From Rhyacophila brunnea (taxonomy: Eukaryota; Arthropoda; Insecta; Trichoptera; Rhyacophilidae), in NCBI GenBank assembly GCA_022495005.1, contig JAGYXB010001009.1:1240001-1304000 (forward strand): 64,000 bases of DNA, in the 5' to 3' direction. The position numbers and the translations under genes were made by a program. Within the stretch, counting starts at the first letter, position 1; each line of letters starts with the position of its first letter. The notes under the pieces are model-generated. The model worked only from the letters and a program-made list of their open reading frames with translations, had not been told where the DNA came from and searched no databases. Below, piece after piece: positions 1 through 13,560 of the stretch.

Positions 1-3000
1 ATTTAGGCTAGATTCATATAATTATTATATCATAATAATAATTGCTGATGAGTGAAAGATATTGTGTTTAAAATCAGAAAATTTTCAGTTAAAATTAGTA
101 TTTGATAATTCAGATACAAAAAATAACACTGGCATTTATTTACAGTTTAGCAATTAAGTATAAAAAAAGTTTTAATTTGTAATTTGTTCCGAGAAATAGG
201 TACATGCGTTTATAAAAAAAAAATTCAAAATTATATCACCAAAAATCGTAGTCCAAATTTAAAAAAAAAATAAGAAAAGATGAATAATTATACATTTTAT
301 TTTCTTCTTCTTCTTTTAAACGTGTCGATATTTTCTATTAAATAATATGTTGAATCTGTATTAGTTATTAAATATACTATTTAAGTAATATGTACAATAA
401 AAATACAGCATATTTTTAATAATAACGTATTAAACCATGTGCCATGTAAAACATAGTTTTAGTGAATCATGTTAAAATAGGTATTATATTCTTAATTTTG
501 TTTTTCATTTAAGTACGTGTTTTTATTATTTACATTCTCATTCTCTCCTCGCATCTCCTGTCCCCATCCTTCTGAATATGGGATCGAGGGAACGATTACA
601 GACCAACCTTCGAAATAGATACCTAAAACACACATCATAATATGACTATATACTTCGTCTGGAAGCATACATAGTGGCACTATTTAGATAAAGAATTCAT
701 TCGCAATAACATCCTAATGTCAGCTTATATTATATTATGATGTCAATACTGTTTCCGCTGAAAAACTAACAATGAATTAAGATTCCACGAGATAAGACTA
801 AAACCGCAGATGGGAGATTAGTCTGTTCGGAAGACTGAAAAAGTCATGCTGCTTATAATTAGATATACTGCGTACTATATCTTAGATCGTACCTGGGAAT
901 ATTGTTAAGTTAATTGTAAAGTTATGCGATACTTATGCACGTAATATTAATTTCTGATAATCGTGCTGCCTTAGTTTAGAGTTTAGGTTTAAACGTGTCT
1001 TTTATTAATTATTTTTTTTATTAACAGGGACATTAAATGATAATTTAAAAGTAAGCACATGCCAAATATTATACTTATACACGGCGTATAAAAATATTAA
1101 ATAATAATAGAAAATGTAAATATTTTCTATGCATTAGTGTGACTAATTTGTAATTAATAATTATTGTAAGATCAGAGATGTAATTGTGAAATAGTCAATG
1201 AAAAGAAAAGAAAACAATAATCCAATGAAATTCTATTGAATCGATATAAAAATACATAAATAGATAGTTTTTTATTTTAACTATTACGCTCCTTAATTTA
1301 TTATTAATAATAATGATGATATCGTCATGTACATAAAGCAATTGAGGTACCTATATAATAGTTTTGTCATTCTCCATACACACAATGTGCCTAACTAGTA
1401 CGATGTAATTGATAATTTATGTAACAATTTAAAACTAAATTAGCTACCTATTTAAATCTGTTTTTTATGATATCCTTACATTATTAATTGGTTAGGCAGA
1501 TTATATAAATTTGGCTTAATTTAGAAACATATACATATAACTTGGTCTGAAAGCTGTAGAGATCAGGCTCTATCGACGAATGGTATAAATATAAAACAGA
1601 TAATGTAATTTATTAAATATCTATGTATACTTATCTTTAACAGAGCAGGAAGGTAGTTAAAGCGTATAAATTGGTAACATCTCGTGCACCATGGAAGAAG
1701 AGGAATTTCTAAACCTAATTACTTAGAGAGGAACACAAAGAAGAAAAAAAAATATCAAACCATCTACAAACCTTAAAACATAAATGAAGTAAAATTACAG
1801 CTTATCCTTTTCTCACTTCACTTTTAGAATGATTCAAGTTTCTTGATAGTAATCTTTCCGTCAATGAATTTTCACGTGGCAATCCCAAGTAATATGATAA
1901 GTGTAAACTTTTCCAATCGACTTACATGATTTCTTCCCAAAGTAATCCAAGTAAACTTTTTGTATTTTCGTTTAACTTTCTTATATGAAGCTATATTACT
2001 ATACGGAGATACCTACATATTAAACTTTTTTTAGCAGGTTACCCAGTGTCCATGGAATACACGAATATGTACATAGTTCTAAAACAAAAACCATTTTTAT
2101 CAATAAAATTATGTATATAGTAAAAATAAATTACATTATTAAAATAAATATTTCTACAATAAAACGATAGTTACTAAGTAGATATTTATATTTGCTGATT
2201 ATCGGTCCGATAGGTATATATTATATTTTTATTTTTAGCATATAATATAATGTGAATTACATTTGATATTTGAATTAGCAGATATCTTAAATTGAATGCA
2301 TAAGTTAAGCCGGTTAAGGCATACGGACTAACATTGAATATTCATGGCGCACTGTGATAAACCAATAATGTTTTATTTATGCTATTAAATAATGACTTGC
2401 AAGTACATGATTGTATGTGAGTGCCTATTGGGATTTCCCCAAATCAATTGCACGAAGATCATTTGAAACAATGCTCATGATTAGAAACCACAAAATTCGT
2501 TTTAATTTTGAGAATATATAAAAAATAATAAACTAAAATAGGTAAGTACTATAAAATATGCTCAGTTAGTAACTAAAAGAACTGAAGCACACGCTCCTTT
2601 ATGCATAATTATATGTAACTTCATAATACGCTCTAATACACAATATATACCGAAGGTTGAAATTATGTAACACAGGGGTCGAAATGGATCAAAGTGCATA
2701 TCCGGTTTTGAACTAGCGCTCCGTTTTGTGGGAAAGTTGCGTTCCAGTTCATGAATTATTAAAAAATATATTGAATTTTTTAACATATTTTTCAGTTTAA
2801 TACGCATGATAACAAAATAGTTCTACAAAGAATAATCAGCTTTCAACATACATCAACGCGTGCCATACGTAACCTAGCAATCTATATAATTATGCACAAT
2901 AATATTAGTAATTGCAGTATAATATAAGTTCAAATGTGAGTTTTGTATTATTCCATAAGATTCGGACTCAGCATTCCGGGATTCGCATTATGGCATTTTG

Positions 3001-6000
3001 AAGCAATATGGATATATTCTATGTTTACTAAATTAAATAATTAAACGATCGTAAGCAATAGTTAGTTATTTGTAAGAATTCCGAAGTGACATTCCGCGTG
3101 TAAATGTAGTATAGAATAATATGATTATTTTTGATAGTATATTTTTCATAGAATGATTTTATTTACATCTGGGTTGCTGAAACATTAAATTTACACTAAA
3201 CATTTAAGAGGAAACAAAGTGGACCAACAGCCAGATTAAATTTTGTGGTAAATTTGATCAGACTGATGCAACTATTTTATTTTAATATTATTATGTTATA
3301 TTTTAATATTTTGTAAAAAAATGTATTTGTATTGAAACGCTCCAATTTACACTTCTATTTTTAAATATTTTATAAATTTTAAAAAATATCTAAAAATAAA
3401 ACATTTTTACAAAATACAAGTTGCGCCAAATTGACGCCGATTGTCCAGAATCACCTGGTCAACAGCGGCATCGACTTGGTGCAGAACGTCTCTAATTGTG
3501 TTAAATCTTCAGTAGATATGAATTCTTAAACACTGTTATTGAATTTGTGCATCTTAGGTCGAAAAATTCAAAAATTGAGCGTACATCTTTTGTAAAATTA
3601 TCGAACGTTCCGGTTTGTAAACTTTTCTATTTCGAGCGCTGAATATTTATGAGGTTGGATTATATTATCATTTAGAATATAATCTTTAATGTCTCGAAAA
3701 TGCACCGACGGGATTTATTCCATGACAAAATTGCAATCCGTGCGCTATATATTCGGAATCTACGACCAATACGAGCCCTGAGATTTGAATTCACCGACAC
3801 TTTAGTCTTTATCCCGAAAAATTGAAACTTTTCGAGTAACACCATAATATAGTAAATATTATTATCATCATTCTCCAAGAATACCATGACGTAATCTACA
3901 CCTCAAGATCATGGCCGCTACAATTCCCATCTATCATGACAGTATTGATTGGTATACTGGGCGGTTGCACGAACTTCTAACTAACAATCCGGATCCGGGC
4001 TGCTATATCTCTGATATCCTAATTAAGGTTTGCGATCCCGGAATTGTATTTTAAAATTCATGAGAAAATCAACATATAGTGAAATACACTCGATGTGTTA
4101 CGAATAATTGTACACTAGACTCAATGTTTTATACATTTTGATGACATACTACCCATAATGATTTGGTTGTGTCAGTTTTAATTTAGAATCCAATCATGAA
4201 TAATAAAATTGTAAGAATAAGTATATTAATTTAAAATGTAAACAATAAAATATAGACTTCGTAGTTATGAATAGTTAACAGTTACTGACGGATAGTGTAT
4301 TGCTATCAGGGGTTTCTTGCGACATATAATACGAATGATGTATGTACCTAATTTAATACATAATTTACTTATAATTTATATTTTTAATTATTTTAAATAA
4401 TCAAAACGTATCTACAATCATTTTTTAGATATTAAAGATTAGTTTACAAATAAACAGAAACTGATAAAAAATAATAAGCGTTCGCTGAACAAATTCATTT
4501 TACTATTAAATGTTATATTTATCATTCAAATGTAGTCTAATAATAATAAATTATCTTGAGTGATGTAGAAATATTTTTTACAACACAATCGAGAAATTAT
4601 AAAATTAAATTTTATCGATGAACGTGACCAGAAAATAATTTGTAATAATAAGATTAATTTATTCAAAGTATGCAAATTATCAGTAAAATGTATTAAATTG
4701 GATTGTTTGTATTCTGTCGCTAGATGTCTCTTGTAAATCCACAAGTAGCACTGCGCTTTGTCTTAATTTTGTTGCTGTTACTTTTGACTATTAAAAAAGG
4801 TCACTTATGAAATAAATTTAAATTGGGCCATGTAATAATTGAAAGAACACTAATCACATTGAAATAAATGGATTTTACAAAATGTAAATCTGTTTAAAAT
4901 TACACTAGTTTACGAGGCTCTATCAAATATAAATTATGCGACCTTGGCATTTTCCAGTTAATTTTATACTGTGCTCATGATTACAAAAAGGTTACTGACC
5001 TCTGATATAAACAATCCGTCGACCGACTACTCTTTCTATTTATTAATAAATAGAATAGATATACATATTATGTTCTACCAATCTACAGTATGCAATTTGC
5101 TTGTTTCCTTCACACTTAAGGCGAATCCTCTACCTACCAGAGGCATACACAAAAATAATTTAAAAATTATACACATTTATATTTTTATAAAAATCGATAT
5201 TTTTTTTAATTAAATACAAAAAATATTAAAACTATGAATTGGTCAAAAATCTCCTCGTCACAATATAGAAAACTTAATGAAATAAGTTTAAATAATAAAT
5301 ATGACCATTAAATAATACGTAATAATAAGATGGGATCTTTTAACAAATTCACATTTTATAAAAAATATATTGTAAGTAAGTTTATCTTTGACATAAAATA
5401 AAAAACATTTTTCTTTTTAATGTTTTCAGATATATATTTATAAATTATAGATATAAATATAGATATAAATTATCAAAAAAATATCTCAAACTGCAAGCTT
5501 CGTATTTTTCCGCTAGATGCCTGTAGTATGTAGAGTATCGCCTTAAATCAAAACCCACAAGAGCAATCCAGACTAGACTCGTTGAATCACATATTATTAT
5601 GTGTTCAATTATTGATTTTTTTGTTTAAAATTTCATTTCACTCCATCCGACTAGATTTGCCACAATACCAATAAATTAATTTAATACTAAATTTAACAAA
5701 ATCAGAATACTTTATTTTTCTTCACTTAGGTTCAAGGCATCTTGAAGAGTAATTAATAATATGGAATATACGTATTATTACAGCAAGGTCTAACAGGTGT
5801 GAGAGTGAAAGTAAAAAAAGCGGAAATGCCTGTGGGAAGGACGCAATGCTCTTGTAAAATGTGTGTATTGAATAATATACCCGCTATTACCATAGTATTA
5901 TATTTTTGCGCGGACATGGTTTGTTTCTTAATATTATGCTGATTTGAAAAGTTGTTATTATTTTAATTAATATTAACGGGTTTGTAGCATCAATCACAAA

Positions 6001-7199
6001 AAATGCAGCACAGTGGACTCATAATATTATTGTTACGTGCCTATTTAAATTAAGTAAAAAAAAACTTAATCAAATGATTCAAAATCATTAAATAAATTGA
6101 GTCATTATTAATTATAGTTACACAATTATAATAAGTTACTTGCGTATTTTTGCAGATGTACTTACATTATAAAGATTTTACTTACTTATCTTTACTTTAC
6201 TTATCAATTGAAATAATAAAAAAAATGAGATCGCAGTAGGCCTATATTTTTTTTATTTCTACGAATCACCATCAAAATATGAACACATCCTTTTTATTTT
6301 GTAAAAAAATAATAGATTTTTTTTGTTTTTATCTTTAGATTACTTAATAATCACTTAGATTGCCCATAATAAAAAATACAGTCTAGTAAATATTTGGCTT
6401 CACATATTTTACTGCTACACATTCACACATACAAAAACAATCTTTAGTAGGTACTATTTGTCCGGTGGCTCGTCTTTGCCAAACTATGAATCATCATTGT
6501 CATCTGTTACCTCTTTCAAAATAAGCAACTCTAAAACTATATTATAGCATATAATATATTATGTAGAATGGTTCTTCTGGCAGTTTAAGCGACTCATTAA
6601 GGTGTTGGTATCGTTAGTTTCAAATCACAATAATACCGTTTCAAAGTGATTTTGTCGTGGTTACGATGCCAGAAGAATCTGTCCTTCCTCTACGTACCTG
6701 TGACTGTGTTGTGAATTGTATTTTTTTTCTTATATTGTCCTTTTTTATTCTTTGGTGACCTACTTAGCTACTTATATATTTTACAAACTGTTTTGCTTGC
6801 AGTGGTTTTTAATCTCTCCCTTCACTCTATGCGATTATTAATAACTGTATTGACTGTTTGATTTAATAATGGTTTCGATATACACCAGGTATTGAGACGA
6901 TCAATGTATTATAATTTTATTGTATATCTTACACTCATAAGTATGGTACATTTCTGTGATTGTTCAAGTTTGGTTGTTTTTCAAAATAATATTTAAAGTA
7001 AATGCGCCACCTAGCAAAGGAATCAGAAGGTACTGTATACTTGTGTGATTGCAGTGATGAAATTTCCAATTTGAGCCACTATTTTCATAATTTTTATAAA
7101 TGTGTACCTATCTAAAAGCATAAAAAAGAAAAAACTATTTTTTTTTAAAGTCAAAGATAAACTAACAATAATTAAAGAAAACGTTATAAAATGTAAATA
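1..7199. other. AT-rich stretch with no recognised gene
   Basis: Only short, compositionally biased open frames, none with recognised domains. At 3962-4045 there is a GC-richer run starting GGGCGGTTGCACGAA, which looks like a transposon end without a visible partner. At 2686-2745 GGTCGAAATGGA and what follows resemble the sequence near 38.75 kb read in reverse. Nothing else could be supported. Confidence 0.5.
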
Positions 7200-7207
7200 C
7201 ACTAAAG
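7200..7207. repeat. Left 8 bp target site duplication of the hAT-like element
   Basis: CACTAAAG, matching CATTAAAG at 8521-8528 at 7 of 8 positions. Confidence 0.6.
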
Positions 7208-8520
7208 CAATGCTCCCCAACCTTTTCTCACCCACGGCACACTATAGGTATTCCCAGAATTCCGCGGCACACCACATGTAAAACCATTTATACACCAAAA
7301 CATGGACCCCACATACTCTAAAATAGCGCTTTTTAAATGGTGTTCGAGGTAAAATAAATGGTATTGATTCAATTGATTGTATGTTTCGCGATTTATTGTA
7401 TTTATGAATACATCCATTTGAATTATGGTCGGGTTAAAAATAATTATTCGGCGATTATTTACATAATAATAATAAATTGTACTATACAATCGAATGTTTT
7501 AAAATATTAATACCAGCGTAGTAAAATAGACTTTTTTACTATTAGAACAGATTTGTAATTTGTGTTTTTCTCTCTTATCTGGTTGACCTGCCATGCCCCC
7601 CCCCCCCGTGAGCCTGTGTCCCCAGGCTAGAGCTCAGTCACCGCCCCCTATTGTGGGGGCCATGCACAATTACGGTTTTTTTTTATTTGATATTTTTTTA
7701 AATATGTATACAAACAACATAACACACGACGAAGAACTAAATGTACATATTTCTATGTATTTGTATTATCAATATAATAACTAATTAATATGATAACTGA
7801 GCTGGTTTCAATGAACGTAAAAGTTTTATATATTTTGACTTGATATTTGAAAGATCGTCACGAAGTTCTCGGTCAAGACTCTTCGAGCAAGACTGCTTAT
7901 TATTTTTAATTATAACTTGAGTTGAAAAACTTTTCTCACCTTGATATTATGTCATAGAAAATGGGAGCTGAACTGCGATAGCCTTGCCGGAAATCCGAGG
8001 ATATTCTTTATTAACCGAAATCCAGAAAATAGCCAATGGAACATCGGTGAAGTTCAGTTTTAGCGCCACATCGTTTCTCAATTCAACCAATTCATCTCGG
8101 ATTTATAGGGAAAGCCCTTCCATAGAATTTTCGGCATTGGTTGCAAAAGGGTTTCGAATCCAGTTGTATTGATTATATGAAAGTAATTATGAATTTTTTT
8201 TTGCAGCAAGGTTAAATGTTTTTGAGACGGATCCAAAATTAATTGTTTGTTCTATGGTGGTCTGGTAGGTCCTTTGGTACATTTGTAGAGATCCTCATCT
8301 TAACACCTTCTAATTTATCAGAGCACGTCAATATATTTTCATTTTGACTTTGCATTTTTTTTATTAAGTTCATGCAGGTGCTCATATATATTAACAGCCA
8401 TGTACGCAAATTTGGCTATTAAGTAAGCATTGTAAAATATACAAAATTATTTGTTTTTTTGGAAGCAATGCACCGCGGCACACTTATCATCGTCTCGCGA
8501 CACACCGGTTGCGGGCACTG
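7208..8520. mobile_element. hAT-like DNA transposon, degenerate (1.31 kb)
   Basis: The left end begins CAATGCTCCCCAACC and continues with CACGGCACAC blocks. The right end, read on the minus strand, begins CAGTGCCCGCAACC with GCGACAC/CGGCACAC-type blocks. Both are typical of hAT ends (CA[G/A]TG...CCAACC). It is flanked by CACTAAAG (7200-7207) and CATTAAAG (8521-8528), an 8 bp duplication with one mismatch, as hAT insertion makes. The interior has a run of 11 C at about 7594 and a short frame at 7984-8172 that might be a transposase scrap. No intact transposase, so it is non-autonomous or decayed. Confidence 0.7.
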
Positions 8521-8528
8521 CATTAAAG
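8521..8528. repeat. Right 8 bp target site duplication of the hAT-like element
   Basis: CATTAAAG directly after the terminal CACTG; pairs with 7200-7207. Confidence 0.6.
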
Positions 8529-9076
8529 GATCCTATTTTAATATTGTATTTTATTGTGTATTATTAATATTAATATTTTAGTAAGCATTGTATTGACTTA
8601 TTCATAATTTTAATATTTTAATTTGCATTTAAAAAAACATCGATTTTTTATATAAAAAAATGCATAACTTGAAATTTGAAATCCTTCAATATTGTGAGCA
8701 TACCGAAGCAATATCATTTTTATTTATATTAAATCTCTTCCATTTAGAAGGAAAAAATGGTAAAGAGAAAAAAACTAAAATTTCTCATTAAAAAACATTC
8801 GTTACAAGTTGAGAAGCTTATCTTTTTATATAATATTTTATGGTTACAAATGATGACAAGTCAACAGAATCAAAGTGTCTTTAGATATCAAAGTTATATA
8901 TTGTGTTCGATGATTGTATTTGCATCGTATCGTTGCATTGTATCAAAAACTGAACAATACAAATTATGAAGGGTTTTATATGACATAATATCTTACATAG
9001 CTTTAATTTTTTGTTGAATTCGATAGAAAAGGTTTGACAAAACGATAACATTAAATTTACTTATTAAATATATTTA
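8529..9076. other. Spacer between hAT-like element and Harbinger relic
   Basis: AT-rich, with one lysine-rich 70-residue frame (8757-8969) that has no recognisable domain. Nothing supported. Confidence 0.4.
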
Positions 9077-10547
9077 TTAAACCATGTAACTTTCTTGCTG
9101 CCGTATGGAATTGTTGATGAAATGCGTTTGCAGTTCATCTCTTAATGCATACGCGGTTTTATTAATAACTACTTTTGCATCTGTTTCTGCCAAATCTACA
9201 CAATATGTAGATTTGAACACCGCAGGTGTTGTGAATTTGCCTTCATTGATTCTGATGAAATTGTGCAGAACACAGGCAGCTTTAATTATGGAAACAACAA
9301 CTGTCTCCTGACACCTTATTGGTGTATCTAACATTGAAAATTTCGTACATAATATGCCAAAAGCACATTCTACGCTTTTCTTCCCTCGAGACAATCGGTA
9401 GTTAAACACCCTCCGTTCATTCTTCAGGACCCTTTGAGGGAATGGCTTCATGATGTATTTTTTAAAGGGAATGCCTCATCCCCTGTAAAATAATACGGAA
9501 AAGGATTTTCTGGATTACCATTTGGTAATTGGGTGGCATTCAGTATGTCCAACCGATCTTTTTCCAACTACGTACCGAGTTGGGATAACTAAAACACTGC
9601 ACCGTCACTGTTCCGTCCAATGTCTCCCACATCAATTGTTATAAAAAAATTGTCTGCATCGGCACTGGCCATCAGGACGACAGAGAAAATGCCTTTGTAA
9701 TTAAAATTGCTGGACCCGCTATTGTAATTTTTTTTGATACAAACATGTTTGCCATCCACTGAACCGATGCAATTGGGTTAATCCCACAGCTCATAATACC
9801 GCTTGGCAATGAATTTCCACATTCCTCTGTTGGGAATGGGCATATTATATTCCGGTTGAAGGCATTCCCAAATTGCGTTGGTGCAATCTTTAACAATGAT
9901 CCCAATACTGTTGTCTCCTCTCATAAATATGTGGGATAATGCCTTAAAGCTTAATCCGGTCGCCAAATACAATTTTATTACATTTTCATAAAAATATGCA
10001 ATATTTTCATATCAGGATGTGCTTGACATTCAATAAATTGTAAACAGTGTATGTACTATATTCAACATCCACAATGTCAGTGATAAGACAATAAATTTAT
10101 TAAGGAAATGTAATTTTAAATAGATATAGACAACATTCTGTGATATAAGTCATAAGTTACGAAATACCTAGGTAATTATAAACATGGTGCAGTAGATAAT
10201 TATTGTATGTATCACTATATGTAATAAAATATCTTTTATTCTTTATCTAAAACTCAATCTGTTGGTTACACATAATATTAATAATCTTACCTTAAGGTAA
10301 TCAACAGTTTTTCTTCTGGTTTGATGGCTTTCCTAAAATGTGTGTCATTTTTGGTTAACTGGGGTTCAACTAACTTCAAGAGAACCTTAAAACAGTCCAG
10401 ACTCATTTTATAGCAATTTTGGAATCTATCCGGATGCTGGATGAGTTCTGCTGCGATAAAAGATGCACTGTGTATCGATATATGCCTAATTGACGGATGA
10501 ATCCAATATTTTCGCCTTCTGTTTAAATTTCTGTGGTACCAATACAT
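9077..10547 (-). pseudogene. PIF/Harbinger transposase (HARBI1-like DDE nuclease), inactivated
   Basis: Read from 10547 down, an N-terminal block (R.RKYWIHP...RFQ..YKMSLDCF..LL...RKAI.PEEKLLITLR, 10547-10287) is followed by a likely intron with donor GTAAG. Then come LATGLSFKALSHIF and a block ending YYELWD (9972-9780). A stop codon follows exactly where the family reads [12 protein letters not shown]. After that come [11 protein letters not shown] and FTGDEAFPLK, then a frameshift near 9455. The last block (9451-9077) carries NYRLSRGKKSVECAFGI, the conserved C-terminal region with the catalytic Glu. All three acidic motifs of a DDE_Tnp_4 nuclease are present, but at least two internal stops and one frameshift break it. 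Family call is secure; the element's ends were not found. Confidence 0.8.
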
Positions 10548-10569
10548 AATAGTCGCTGTTTCCGCGTCT

Positions 10570-10930
10570 GATTACATATTTGCGCAGTGGCGTCGTCTAG
10601 CTAGAGTATAATATTTTGATGTTTCGGGGTACGCGCGAATGCGGCAGCGGCGATGCGGTGAATGTCGAATGTCGATGTCGCTAGGTAGATGTGCGAGTTT
10701 GTATTATGCAACACTGGCCGGTGGGTCTCGGATGTTTTGATTTATGGCCGTCAGGCACACAAGGCGAGTTGTGATGTGCGAACCGGCTAAAGGAGTTAGT
10801 GCGAGTAAACGAACAGTTCTGTCAACATCAATGGGATATTGTTAATGAATGTATGGCATTGTTCCATGTCAAGGTTATTATTGAAAATTTTAACAATATC
10901 CCATTGAAGCGGAAGAAACCGGTCCTCAGA
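10570..10930. repeat. GC-richer inverted-repeat DNA next to the Harbinger relic
   Basis: 10570-10810 is unusually GC and CpG rich for this window. It is followed by an exact 18 bp inverted repeat: TCAATGGGATATTGTTAA at 10828-10845 and its reverse complement at 10890-10907, with a 44 bp loop. The right arm runs into TGAAGCGGAAGAAACCGGTC, nearly the same as the hairpin arm at 44230-44250. It looks like the end of a TIR transposon, possibly the 5' end of the Harbinger copy. Confidence 0.5.
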
Positions 10931-12779
10931 AATGATGATTATTGAATTATGTCAAATAAGTACTTGGTATTTCTATTTGTCTTATTTAATTATTTTTAAT
11001 TTAATCAAAAGTCGACTTTCATATTAATTGAGTCACCGATGACTTAGGTAGGTACTAGAATTTTATTTTACAAAATAACGATAATTTACATAAATTATAT
11101 TAATCATATATGGTATTTTTAAGGCGATATCTTTTCCCTGATACTGGTGTTACAACCGAAATAGCTATAGAATTTAATATAACTTATATTATCATTATGT
11201 AGATTCTTATATAAATTGATACTTGATGGAACATAGGTATTCAAAGATCAATGCTATTCACTAAAATCATCATATTGCCATACTTAATAGTTTATCGTGT
11301 AAAATTAGCTCTAGATCCATATTTTATACTAGATAATTATTGTAATAACCACAATTATTGAATCTAATAATCACTTGAGTATTATGTACAAGAAATGAGG
11401 GCTTCATTACAATATTATATTAATTTATTAGGCAGTTTGCACATAGAATTAATTCAACACCAACCTTATGTATAATTGAAATAAATTGTCCAACATATTA
11501 AAATATGGATATGTTCAAATATACAATACAATGGATTTTCACAAAAGTTCCAAAAATTTAAAAATGTAATTATTATTACTGTGTATATAGATTGTCAGTA
11601 AATTGAGGTATAAAACGCCTACTCTAAAAGCACGGTAACATGATAATTATTATTATAATAAAGTTATAAAAATATAATTAACTAAGTTTCCTAAAATATA
11701 GATACCGCACTTTAATACTACAATTACATTATCCCTTTTTTAAATGTTATATTAAGATACATAGTTAATATGACTTATGATAACTTTTTGTTCTACCAAC
11801 TTATTTTTCATCCACTTCTCATGCATACAGATATATTTAAATTTTGCACACACGTGTATTAGCAATTCATTGACAAAGAATTTCACAACTTAGATGCTCC
11901 AACATGGTGATATTTGTGTTTTTTAATGAATTCAGAATTGAATATGAATACCACACCTGCACATGCTATCATATTATATAACAATGATGTATTTATGATA
12001 AGTTCGCGCAGTGTTATCATACATGTTAAAAGATTTCTCTTAGCTTATAAAGTTGATTTATTAAAACTTTATTATAACATTTATTATATAAAATCAACCT
12101 ATAGAATTTATACAATTTAGATTAGGTTCTGTTTTGTTAACCGGATTTTTACTAAGTAATGCTAGCTCAATTAATTCTGATTTATTAGTTCAATAAAAGA
12201 ACTCTTAATATATATATATAGAATATTTTAAAACCCGTATAAGGTGGTGTTTGAAAAAAAATCATTTAAGTATTATAATGTTATTATGGTTAAAACATTT
12301 AATATGGGATGCGATTGATAAATGCATGATTAATTTGCAAGATGAAAATAATATAGTATTATGTATAACGTAAAATACTGTTTTGGAAATAGTCAAAAAT
12401 GCTCACACTTTTTACATTACGAGACCAGAACATTTTCGCGTATTATTTTGGGGTTTGTTTCTACAGATTTATCTTCCTCATTGAAATGTAAATACAGTTA
12501 ACCAAACTCTACAAGATAAATTGCTTTCATACGCTATAAATATTGTCAAGTACTGAAATATATGCTAATATATTGGCAACACGCAATATGTTCCATAAAT
12601 TCATCACTTCTTACAAAGTAGGTACCTATTTCAAATTCCATAGAATGTGTATGACAAATTTAATAGGCGGGGAGTATTTATTACATATTATTATTTATTT
12701 TGTCCGTGAGAATAATATACACTCTGCTAGGTACTAATTAAGTCTTAGGTAAATGTAAGGCCAATTTTGCGGCATTTGA
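10931..12779. other. AT-rich stretch, nothing recognised
   Basis: Short frames only; no family signatures, repeats or RNA structure that I can support. Confidence 0.4.
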
Positions 12780-13085
12780 AAAATTTGCAGCGTCGTATGG
12801 AGAGCGGGATAATCCCGACTCTGCCGTACAATCAGATTAAAATCTTGAGCATCAGTACGCGGGTACACAGGGCGCATCACGCCGGCGACCTCAGTTTCTC
12901 ACTTTCCTAGAGTCAGTCTTAAGCACCGAGGTGCATGGTTGCAAATAATCGGTCCCGTGTGGCTCCGTTCGGGACGAAATGTGAGCAATTAAATATTCAT
13001 TATGTCGCAATACAGCGCTGTGGAAGGCGGCCGTGCACAATCCATGGCTGTACAGACACGGCGGTGGTGGCGGGTGTATTGTAGG
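12780..13085. other. GC- and CpG-rich island, function unknown
   Basis: About 300 bp of mixed GC-rich sequence embedded in strongly AT-rich DNA. It contains a small palindrome (CGGGATAATCCCG) and an AATTAAATATTCATTA core flanked by CpG-rich DNA. There is no convincing ORF (the 65-residue minus-strand frame has no domain) and no terminal repeats seen. It could be a conserved regulatory element, a first exon of an unseen transcript, or an old transposon. Confidence 0.35.
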
Positions 13086-13399
13086 CAATATTTAATATAT
13101 CGATTATATTATTGTGGAATCTAAACTAAAGCTATTATATAAATATACATATTATTTGCTTTTCTGTAAATAATATACTATAAATTATGTAAGCATATAA
13201 AATTATTAGTTAGATAAGCAAGGAACGGTTTCCTGAAAATGAATGCTTTAACCTGCTCAACCTAGACCTGAGAATGCGTACGTCTTATATTCTCTCAATT
13301 ATTTGGACAGTTAAAGCAATCGAAATGTGGTTAATCTTATCTTTACTAAAACTTATATTTAAAATTTCTTTCTTAGACTACCAGAGTATTCTAAAGTTA

Positions 13400-13560
13400 T
13401 GCCAAGTTCTGTGTAGCATCAAAACCAGAAAATTATGGTACCTCGGACACGTAATGCATTTTCCAGATCAATTATTATACTCATACTTATCAAAGGAGAG
13501 AGATTAGGGATAGACTAAAAAGAAAATGAAGAGTAATTAGCTATTATCTATGCCCACACG
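13400..13560 (+). pseudogene. LINE reverse-transcriptase 3' fragment
   Basis: The + frame reads IKTRKLWYLGHVMH then a stop-laden continuation. KLxYLGHVMR is the conserved C-terminal block found after the RT domain in many insect LINEs. Only this scrap is left. Confidence 0.45.
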
